Below, one piece after another: positions 1 to 5,056 of a stretch of DNA of 10,074 nucleotides. Below the pieces are notes generated by a model. The model made no database searches. It was not told the DNA's origin and saw only the letters and a list, made by a program, of their open reading frames with translations. Positions within the stretch are counted from its first letter, which is position 1. Each line of letters starts with the position of its first letter. The DNA is from DASQJJ01 sp035631115 (lineage in GTDB: Bacteria; Patescibacteriota; Microgenomatia; Levybacterales; UBA12049), in the NCBI GenBank assembly GCA_035631115.1, contig DASQJJ010000081.1, forward strand, positions 1 through 10,074. Direction: 5' to 3'. Made by a program: the position numbers and the translations under genes.

Positions 1-845
1 CTTGCAAACCATGTTTTTTTAGATTTACCACCAAAAGGATTTTCTATAAAAAGGTGAGCAGTTGCATTTGTGGCATGGAGCGTTGGTCTTGTGTCTTTTG
101 CTAATTTTTCTAATGCAGACGCTAAGCCCTCTGGATAGCGAGTAAGAAGTACGCCAGAGGCATCTGCCAAAAACTCTCGCTTCCTGCTTACAGCTAATTG
201 AATAAGAGTGGCTGCAATAGGCGAGAGAATTGCAAAAATAATACCCAGAATAATAAAAATAGCTTGAAGCTGACCAGAGCTTCTGTCGTCATCTCTATTT
301 ATTCCACCCCACCACAAAGACCTCATAAACATGTCTGCTAGTATTGCGACAAATCCAACAAGGATAGCAACAATTCCCATAAGACGTGTATCGTAATTTT
401 TTACATGTGACAATTCATGTGCCAAGACTCCTTCCAACTCTGATTTTGTCATCATTTCTCTAAGTCCTTTTGTAACAACAACTACTGCATGTTTTGGATC
501 TCTCCCTGTTGCAAATGCGTTGGGAGCTTTCTCATCCATATAGTAAATTTTTGGCATGGGTACACCATCTCCAATGGAAAGATTTTCTACAATGTCATAG
601 AGCTCAGGGTCATCCTTTTTAGGAAGTGGTTTGGCACCACTAGTAGCGAGGACAAGTTGGTCAGAGTAGTAATAACTCCCAAAACTCATAATACCAGCCA
701 GAATAAGCGCAATACCAGCGTAAGACAAGCCGTATCCTGTTGCTTTTCCAAAAACGTACCCAACTGCTGTTATAAGTACAATAAATAACACAACAATAAG
801 CCATGTCTTCCACTTGTTGGAAGTAATTTGGTTATAGATATTCAT
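1..845 (-). CDS. htpX: HtpX-like membrane zinc metalloprotease, C-terminus cut by window edge
   Basis: Reading on the minus strand from the ATG at 843-845 gives 281 residues with no stop before the window edge. The family is an M48 integral-membrane protease that degrades misfolded membrane proteins. Visible features are two N-terminal hydrophobic segments (about residues 15-32 and 40-60), the zinc motif HELSH at 143-147 followed by VKNYDTR, a second hydrophobic pair (about 152-172 and 193-218), and the third zinc-ligand region SRKREFLADA with Glu224. All catalytic residues are present. HtpX proteins are usually near 290-300 residues, so only a short tail is missing. The start codon overlaps the lemA stop by one base (TAATG), so lemA and htpX are translationally coupled. 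The LemA-HtpX pairing is common in bacteria. The assignment is secure. Confidence 0.96.
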   Translation of the reverse strand, partial: MNIYNQITSNKWKTWLIVVLFIVLITAVGYVFGKATGYGLSYAGIALILAGIMSFGSYYYSDQLVLATSGAKPLPKKDDPELYDIVENLSIGDGVPMPKIYYMDEKAPNAFATGRDPKHAVVVVTKGLREMMTKSELEGVLAHELSHVKNYDTRLMGIVAILVGFVAILADMFMRSLWWGGINRDDDRSSGQLQAIFIILGIIFAILSPIAATLIQLAVSRKREFLADASGVLLTRYPEGLASALEKLAKDTRPTLHATNATAHLFIENPFGGKSKKTWFA

Positions 846-1393
846 TAAAACTTTACAGTTACCTCCTTTTTTTCTTCTTCTGTTGCAGCAAAGAATTCAC
901 TTGGTCCAAAATGCAGCATACCGCCAAAAATATTTGTTGGGAATACCATTAACTTAGTGTTGTAATCCATAACAGTACTGTTGTAAAACTGTCTTGCGTA
1001 AGCAACTTTATTTTCTGTATCTGCCAATTCTTCTTGCAAAGACAGGAAATTCTCATTTGCCTTAAGTGTTGGGTAATTTTCACTAACTGCAAAAAGACTT
1101 TTTAATGTCTCTGACAATTGGTTGTTAGCTTTTGCTTTTTCCTCTGCTCCTTTTGCCTGCATAAGAGAAGTGCGAGCTTTTGTAACCTCTGTAAGCACAT
1201 CCTTTTCATGCTTAACATATCCTTTTACAGATTCTACTAAATTAGGTATTAAGTCTGACCTTCTTTTAAGTTGTACATCTATATGGGAAAATGCTTCTTG
1301 TACCCGTACTTTTGCAGTAATAAGACTGTTGTATGTTGTCCATAGGAAAAGTCCTAAAAAAACAACGATTCCTAAAAGTATCCACAGTATCAT
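845..1393 (-). CDS. lemA: LemA family membrane-anchored protein
   Basis: The product is 182 residues, a normal length for the LemA family. Residues 1-18 form one hydrophobic membrane anchor; the rest is a helical domain expected outside the membrane. The conserved LemA core is clear: AKVRVQEAFSHIDVQLKRR, then DLIPNLVESVKGY at about residues 47-59, and VAYARQFYNSTVMDYN followed by FPTNIFG near 129-156. The biochemical role of LemA is not established; its frequent linkage to htpX, seen here, suggests a role in membrane-protein quality control. It sits second in the polX-lemA-htpX operon, two bases after the polX stop, and overlaps htpX by one base. The ATG has a good Shine-Dalgarno sequence. 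Family assignment is confident, function is not. Confidence 0.95.
   Translation of the reverse strand: MILWILLGIVVFLGLFLWTTYNSLITAKVRVQEAFSHIDVQLKRRSDLIPNLVESVKGYVKHEKDVLTEVTKARTSLMQAKGAEEKAKANNQLSETLKSLFAVSENYPTLKANENFLSLQEELADTENKVAYARQFYNSTVMDYNTKLMVFPTNIFGGMLHFGPSEFFAATEEEKKEVTVKF
861..868 (-). promoter_or_regulatory. Shine-Dalgarno sequence for htpX, unusually distant
   Basis: A perfect AAGGAGGT lies inside the last codons of lemA. Its GGAGG core is 16 bases from the htpX ATG, farther than the usual 5-9. No alternative in-frame start lies closer. With the TAATG overlap it may help ribosomes finishing lemA to restart on htpX. Confidence 0.55.
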
Positions 1394-1395
1394 AT

Positions 1396-3165
1396 CTATT
1401 CACCTCCATTCATCCACTTATTAAATTCATTATACTCCAATGTGTTAAGAATATCCTTTTTTTCGGCCCATCCTCGTCTTGCATTCCACACACCGTACTG
1501 CATAAGAGACATATGTGAGGTCGCATGACTATCGGTATCTATAGTCATTTTAATTCCATGTGCTATAGCTTCTCGAATAAGTGTATCTGGCAAGTCTGTA
1601 CGCTCTGGCCAGGCATTAATTTCTAATGCTTTATTGTTGTCCTTACAAAAGGCAAATATTTTCTCCCAGTCAAGTTGATACCCAGGACGCTGATTAATAA
1701 GTCTTCCCGTTGGATGAGAAAGAATTTTTGCTTTTGGGTGGGAAAGTCCCTGCAAAACACGCTTAGTCATTTTCTCTATATCTGTAGAAAAACTGCTATG
1801 GATAGAAACCAATATACCATCTAAAGTTTCTAATGACTTATCGTCTATTGCTAAGTCTCCATTTACTAAAATATCTACTTCAAGTAAATTAAATACTCGA
1901 ATACTTTTATTACTCTCTTTTAATTGTTCAATAAAATAGGCACGCTTTTGAAGAAGTGAAAGGATTTGTGATTTTGTATGTTTGGAAACGCTGGGATTAT
2001 GCTCTGAGAATCCAAGATATTCATATCCAAGCTTTTGTGCATTGGTAAGCATATCCTGCATAGTATTCTGTCCTAAGTCGTGACTTGGCTCTATTGGGTA
2101 GTTGGAATGAATATGTAAATCTCCTTTTATATCTGAGAGCTCTACAAGCTTTGGTAATGTATGCTTTGCTGCAGCTTCTATTTCTCCATGATCTTCCCGC
2201 AATTCTGGTGGAATAAAATCTAATCCTATTGCAGCATAAAATGCTTCTTCTCTTGTATAGGTTTGTCTTTTTTCTTCCCCAACTTTTTTTATTCCATACT
2301 CGGAAAGTGAAAGCCCTTTTCGTAAAGCCAAATCTCGCAAGTGGACATTATGGTGCTTGCTACCAGTAAAATGTTGCAAAAGCGAGCCCCAGGCCTCTAC
2401 GGGCTGTGTAAGAAGGTCTACCTGATGTCCACCAGAGGTTAATAAGGAGCTACTTGCTGGGCCCTTTTCTATAATCCTTTCTTTGTATGGATATTGTACG
2501 AAATATTCTATTACTGCCTGGGGATTTTTTGTTGCAACGGCAATGTCTACATCTCCTACAGTTGCTAATTTCCTTCGCAGACTTCCAAGAGCAGATACCT
2601 CAACAACATCCGGACATTTCTTAAGATAGGCAACGAGTGCATCAGCAACTTCTGTTGCAAAAGGAAGAAGCATCCGCGTTGTCTTCCCAGCACCTTTTCC
2701 AAATTCTTCTATTGCTCGAATAATATCACTTTGGGACTTTTCTCCAAAGCTTTCAAGACCTGCAATTTTTCCACTATTTGCAAGCTTTTCTATGTCCTGA
2801 ATAACTGTTGCAGGATTTTTAAGCCTAAAATGAGTTACTAACTTGTATGCTTTTTTAGGACCGAATGAGGGAATATCTAAAAGAGGAAACATTGCAGCGG
2901 GAACATTTTCCATAACGGTCTGGAAATGTTTTACTTTTCCTGTCTTTACCAGTTCTTCTAGGTGTTGTTGAATTGTTGGTCCAATGCCAGGTAAATCCAA
3001 AAGTCTTCCTTCCTTTACCAAATCCGCAACTTGCGTTGAGGTATTTTGTATTGTATCTGCAGCTTTCTGATACGCAACAATTTGAAAATGGTGCTTTTTT
3101 TCGTCTGTAATAGTGAATGCAGCAGCGACATGGCGTAAGAGTGTTGCAATCTCCTGATTGGTCAT
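1396..3165 (-). CDS. polX: PolX: family X DNA polymerase with C-terminal PHP phosphoesterase domain
   Basis: The protein is 589 residues from the ATG at 3163-3165, close to the usual 570-580 of bacterial PolX, a gap-filling repair polymerase. In order: an 8-kDa-like helical domain (about 1-85) with a helix-hairpin-helix at LLDLPGIGPTI (55-65), a second HhH at LLDIPSFGPKKAYKL (95-109), the nucleotidyltransferase palm with GSLRR (194-198) and catalytic Asp205, Asp207 and Asp250, then the PHP domain (about 347-575). PHP metal-ligand candidates are His351, His353, Glu388-His389, Glu429, His456, His484, Asp545 and His547. Glu388 replaces the Asp usual in the family's DH pair. The open frame continues upstream to 3285, but that stretch is translated tRNA-Asp (MVAQLVRAPP...), and a second ATG at 3178-3180 lies inside the predicted -10 box, so 3165 is preferred. 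First gene of the polX-lemA-htpX operon. Confidence 0.93.
   Translation of the reverse strand: MTNQEIATLLRHVAAAFTITDEKKHHFQIVAYQKAADTIQNTSTQVADLVKEGRLLDLPGIGPTIQQHLEELVKTGKVKHFQTVMENVPAAMFPLLDIPSFGPKKAYKLVTHFRLKNPATVIQDIEKLANSGKIAGLESFGEKSQSDIIRAIEEFGKGAGKTTRMLLPFATEVADALVAYLKKCPDVVEVSALGSLRRKLATVGDVDIAVATKNPQAVIEYFVQYPYKERIIEKGPASSSLLTSGGHQVDLLTQPVEAWGSLLQHFTGSKHHNVHLRDLALRKGLSLSEYGIKKVGEEKRQTYTREEAFYAAIGLDFIPPELREDHGEIEAAAKHTLPKLVELSDIKGDLHIHSNYPIEPSHDLGQNTMQDMLTNAQKLGYEYLGFSEHNPSVSKHTKSQILSLLQKRAYFIEQLKESNKSIRVFNLLEVDILVNGDLAIDDKSLETLDGILVSIHSSFSTDIEKMTKRVLQGLSHPKAKILSHPTGRLINQRPGYQLDWEKIFAFCKDNNKALEINAWPERTDLPDTLIREAIAHGIKMTIDTDSHATSHMSLMQYGVWNARRGWAEKKDILNTLEYNEFNKWMNGGE
1400..1407 (-). 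promoter_or_regulatory. Shine-Dalgarno sequence for lemA
   Basis: GGAGGTGA ends 6 bases before the lemA ATG and is built from the last polX codons (Gly-Gly-Glu). It shows that this genome uses Shine-Dalgarno initiation for internal operon genes, in contrast to the promoter-proximal genes of the window, which have none. Confidence 0.8.
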
Positions 3166-3175
3166 ACGTAGGATT

Positions 3176-3204
3176 AGCATAGCAGAGGAACAACTGAAGT
3201 TCAA
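3176..3204 (-). promoter_or_regulatory. Sigma-70 promoter for polX-lemA-htpX
   Basis: On the minus strand: -35 TTGAAC (3199-3204), 17-base spacer, TGC extension, -10 TATGCT (3176-3181). The polX ATG starts 10 bases after the -10, leaving a leader of only about 3-4 bases and no Shine-Dalgarno sequence. The -10 covers the alternative ATG at 3178-3180, which excludes it as a start on this transcript. Prediction from sequence only. Confidence 0.6.
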
Positions 3205-3214
3205 ATAATTTTTG

Positions 3215-3288
3215 CGGGATGGACGGGACTCGAACCCGCGACCTCCTCCGTGACAGGGAGGCGCTCTAACCAACTGAGCTACCACCCC
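3215..3288 (-). tRNA. tRNA-Asp (anticodon GUC)
   Basis: A 74-base cloverleaf on the minus strand. The acceptor pairs GGGGTGG with CCATCCC (one G-T pair), the D stem is GCTC/GAGC, the anticodon stem CCTCC/GGAGG encloses loop CTGTCAC with anticodon GTC, and the T arm is GCGGG-TTCGAGT-CCCGT. The discriminator base is G, typical of tRNA-Asp. The 3' end is followed by CAA, so CCA is not encoded and must be added enzymatically. polX begins 49 bases downstream on the same strand with its own predicted promoter. Confidence 0.97.
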
Positions 3289-3292
3289 AGAA

Positions 3293-3327
3293 CTAGAATC
3301 TAGATACTAGATACTAGAAGCTGGAAC
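3293..3327. repeat. Five tandem 7-base repeats (consensus CTAGAWR) in the tRNA-Asp leader
   Basis: Five consecutive heptamers read CTAGAAT, CTAGATA, CTAGATA, CTAGAAG and CTGGAAC on the plus strand. Four contain CTAG, a tetranucleotide usually scarce in bacterial DNA. The tract starts 5 bases from the tRNA-Asp 5' end and stops at its predicted transcription start (about 3328), so it fills nearly the whole transcribed leader. Function unknown. Confidence 0.85.
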
Positions 3328-3334
3328 AAATCTG

Positions 3335-3363
3335 ATTTTAACAAATTATATCTGTTTGATCAA
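3335..3363 (-). promoter_or_regulatory. Sigma-70 promoter for tRNA-Asp
   Basis: On the minus strand: -35 TTGATC (3358-3363), 17-base spacer, TGT extension, -10 TAAAAT (3335-3340). Predicted start near 3328, giving a leader of about 40 bases before the mature tRNA. It diverges from the LysM-gene promoter, with 15 bases between the two -35 boxes. A competing TATAAT at 3345-3350 has no good -35. Confidence 0.6.
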
Positions 3364-3378
3364 TCATGAAACATTTTA

Positions 3379-3407
3379 TTGACTTGTATGTTTTTTTGTT
3401 TTATAGT
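3379..3407 (+). promoter_or_regulatory. Sigma-70 promoter for the LysM gene
   Basis: -35 TTGACT (3379-3384), 17-base spacer, -10 TATAGT (3402-3407), close to consensus. Predicted start near 3414, so the leader is about 17 bases and carries no Shine-Dalgarno sequence. This is the only protein gene with a visible promoter here that is clearly not leaderless. Confidence 0.75.
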
Positions 3408-3430
3408 ACTAAAACTTCTGCCCCGAATAT

Positions 3431-4090
3431 ATGCCTCGTCAAAAAAAGAAAAAAGTTGTAAGGTCTAAAATTGCTCCAAAGACTCAGAGAAAGAGTTTTC
3501 GTTTTGGGTGGATGGAAAATTGGATGCAATCCTACAGCAGTTTTTTATTAGGAATTGTGGTGGTTATTATTGGAGTATTTTTTGTTGTTTCGATTATTCG
3601 TCAGCAAAATCATGTCCAACAAACTTCTTCTTTATCAACAGGACCAACTCCAACCCCCTCGGCAAGCTCAGGGCAAGCCAATTCAACACCAGGAACAACT
3701 CTCACAGAAGGTGACAAAACATATTATGTAGTAAAACCAAATGACTCTCTTTGGTCCATTGCAGAAACAGTCTACAACGATAGCTACCGATGGACAGAAA
3801 TAGCAGAAATGAATAATATACAAAATCCTTCAACAATTTTTTCAGGAGATAAGCTTCTTCTTCCCAACGCTTCCCAGCCTAGTGAATTAGGACATATGAT
3901 GCAAAGTACCCCTCCTGTGGAAAACGCAATTACAGGTAATTCCTATACAGTAAAAGAAGGAGACACTCTTTGGGATATTGCGGTACGTGCATATGCAGAC
4001 GGCTATTCTTGGACAAAAATAGCCAATGCCAATAATTTATCCAACCCCAATCTTATTTTTTCTGGAAATGTTCTTACACTTCCTCGATAG
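3431..4090 (+). CDS. Membrane-anchored protein with two LysM domains
   Basis: A 219-residue protein with a basic cytoplasmic N-terminus (KKKK at 5-8, further Lys/Arg to 24), one transmembrane helix at about residues 36-57, a Ser/Thr/Pro-rich linker (about 62-95), and two LysM domains at about 97-145 and 171-218. Each LysM has the typical pattern: Y-x-V-x-x-x-D-(S/T)-L-W-x-I-A, then W-(T)-x-I-A-x-x-N, and a closing I-F-S-G-(D/N)-x-L-x-L-P. LysM domains bind N-acetylglucosamine-containing glycans such as peptidoglycan, so this is probably an inner-membrane-anchored wall-binding protein with the domains outside. No enzymatic domain is present. It stands alone with its own promoter; a tRNA-Gly promoter begins 5 bases after its stop. 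The domain calls are firm; the specific role is unknown. Confidence 0.9.
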   Translation: MPRQKKKKVVRSKIAPKTQRKSFRFGWMENWMQSYSSFLLGIVVVIIGVFFVVSIIRQQNHVQQTSSLSTGPTPTPSASSGQANSTPGTTLTEGDKTYYVVKPNDSLWSIAETVYNDSYRWTEIAEMNNIQNPSTIFSGDKLLLPNASQPSELGHMMQSTPPVENAITGNSYTVKEGDTLWDIAVRAYADGYSWTKIANANNLSNPNLIFSGNVLTLPR

Positions 4091-4095
4091 ATTTC

Positions 4096-4124
4096 TTGAT
4101 TCGATCCGTTTACTTAAGTATAAT
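4096..4124 (+). promoter_or_regulatory. Sigma-70 promoter for tRNA-Gly
   Basis: -35 TTGATT (4096-4101), 17-base spacer, perfect -10 TATAAT (4119-4124). Predicted start near 4131, four bases before the mature tRNA. The downstream PH-domain gene has no convincing promoter of its own and may be read from here. Confidence 0.8.
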
Positions 4125-4134
4125 CATACAATCA

Positions 4135-4206
4135 GCGGGCGTAGTTCATCGGTAGAATGTCTGCTTCCCAAGTAGAATGTGGAGGGTTCGACTCCCTTCG
4201 CCCGCT
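4135..4206 (+). tRNA. tRNA-Gly (anticodon CCC)
   Basis: A 72-base cloverleaf. The acceptor pairs GCGGGCG with CGCCCGC, the D stem is GTTC/GAAT (one G-T pair), the anticodon stem TCTGC/GTAGA (one G-T pair) encloses loop TTCCCAA with anticodon CCC, reading GGG, and the T arm is GAGGG-TTCGACT-CCCTT. The discriminator is T (U73), usual for bacterial tRNA-Gly. CCA is not encoded; the gene is followed by CATATAA. Confidence 0.96.
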
Positions 4207-4249
4207 CATATAATTTATTACCCCTTTCTTACCTCCCTTTGGTATCTCT

Positions 4250-4286
4250 CTCATATCCTTATGAGCCACTCATTATATGAGAGTGG
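4250..4286. repeat. Cluster of inverted repeats around the start codon of the PH-domain gene
   Basis: CTCATA at 4250-4255 pairs perfectly with TATGAG at 4260-4265 (4-base loop). CCACTC at 4266-4271 pairs perfectly with GAGTGG at 4281-4286, placing the ATG at 4277 in the loop. A nested CTCAT/ATGAG pair (4269-4273 and 4277-4281) competes with the second. They could be RNA hairpins that limit initiation or DNA operator sites; neither is shown. Confidence 0.5.
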
Positions 4287-5026
4287 TTGTCAATGAAAAA
4301 CCGCGAGATCCTCCCAAAAAAAAACAAGAGATAACAACAAAAGATAATTTTGCAACGTGGCTTAAAAGGATTCCATTTGAATTTTTACAAGATGAATATC
4401 GTCATAATCAGATTCGTCGTGATATACCGGTAAGACCCTTTATTGTTGATGCCGCAATAACACCAGCAAAACGAGATGGTATGCCTGCAGAAAAAGCTCA
4501 AAATAGTTCTCCCCCTATGCAACCAATTGTCTTGCGGCGAAGTGTCTATTTTTTAATATTCGCACTTTTAGGAATTGAGGTATTTTTTGACCTTATTTAT
4601 GGTGGTTTGCGATTTCTTCTTATGTATGCGCATCTTTCACAATTTTTTACGTCTCTAACCGTAGATTCTTTTTATTTTGAAATTCTTGTTATTCTTAATT
4701 TATGTAAAATTGTATTTATGTTGGTTACTGCACTTGAATGGATAAGTTTTACCTATGTAATTACAGATAAAGAGATTATCTCACGATTTGGGATCTTGAA
4801 TCACAAGGAAAAAGTCTATTTGTGTTCTAATATACAGGAAGTTATGTTTACACAAAGCATGGTGGGAAAACTGTTTAATTATGGAACAATAGAATTGCAC
4901 AATCCTACTTTTGATGAAATTGTCTATCTTGATTCCGTCCCAAATCCTAAAAAATATGCAGATATTATAAGAGGCAACTTACCAACAGAGAAAAAGAGGA
5001 CATATATTCCTATCCGAATGCCTTGA
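4277..5026 (+). CDS. Membrane protein with a bacterial PH-like (bPH2/YdbS-type) domain
   Basis: A 249-residue protein. Residues 1-80 are hydrophilic and Pro/Lys-rich without a recognised domain. Two transmembrane segments lie at about 88-112 and 133-156. The C-terminal part (about 158-232) has the bPH2 pattern: YVITDKEIISRFGILNHKEKV, then I-Q-E-V at 186-189, G-x-x-x-x-Y-G-T-I-E-L at about 197-207, and a final helix PNPKKYADII. Bacterial proteins of this two-helix plus PH-like layout are membrane-associated and mostly of unknown function. The gene follows tRNA-Gly by 70 bases, has no clear promoter or Shine-Dalgarno sequence, and may be co-transcribed with the tRNA. The ATG at 4277 is the first in frame; a GTG at 4283 is also possible. 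Its TGA stop lies inside the pyrG -35 box. Confidence 0.78.
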   Translation: MRVVVNEKPRDPPKKKQEITTKDNFATWLKRIPFEFLQDEYRHNQIRRDIPVRPFIVDAAITPAKRDGMPAEKAQNSSPPMQPIVLRRSVYFLIFALLGIEVFFDLIYGGLRFLLMYAHLSQFFTSLTVDSFYFEILVILNLCKIVFMLVTALEWISFTYVITDKEIISRFGILNHKEKVYLCSNIQEVMFTQSMVGKLFNYGTIELHNPTFDEIVYLDSVPNPKKYADIIRGNLPTEKKRTYIPIRMP

Positions 5027-5051
5027 CGAATTCTTATTCTTTTGGTATAGT
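5023..5051 (+). promoter_or_regulatory. Sigma-70 promoter for pyrG, abutting its GTG start
   Basis: -35 TTGACG (5023-5028), 17-base spacer, -10 TATAGT (5046-5051). Only five bases separate the -10 from the GTG at 5057-5059, so transcription is predicted to start at or one base into the start codon. The -35 contains the stop codon of the upstream PH-domain gene, so the promoter is partly inside coding sequence. Confidence 0.8.
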
Positions 5052-5056
5052 AAATC

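Noticed and set aside
489..788. Plus-strand 99-residue open frame
   Set aside because: It lies antisense inside htpX, is Cys/aromatic-rich and matches no family.
1122..1518. Plus-strand open frames opposite lemA and polX
   Set aside because: They are shadows of well-supported minus-strand genes with no promoter or recognisable motif.
3166..3285. N-terminal extension of polX starting within tRNA-Asp
   Set aside because: It is translated tRNA and promoter sequence; PolX homology begins at about residue 41 of the long frame.
3293..3327. CRISPR-like array
   Set aside because: The units are 7 bases long and directly adjacent, with no spacers and no cas genes nearby.
4209..4214. TATAAT just after tRNA-Gly as a promoter for the PH gene
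   Set aside because: A -35 would have to lie inside the tRNA and no good hexamer is there at 16-18 bases; probably AT-rich chance.
5024..5026. TGA at the end of the PH gene read as glycine (SR1/Gracilibacteria code)
   Set aside because: No other gene in the window contains in-frame TGA, conserved glycines all use GGN, and read-through would only add a short tail into the pyrG promoter.
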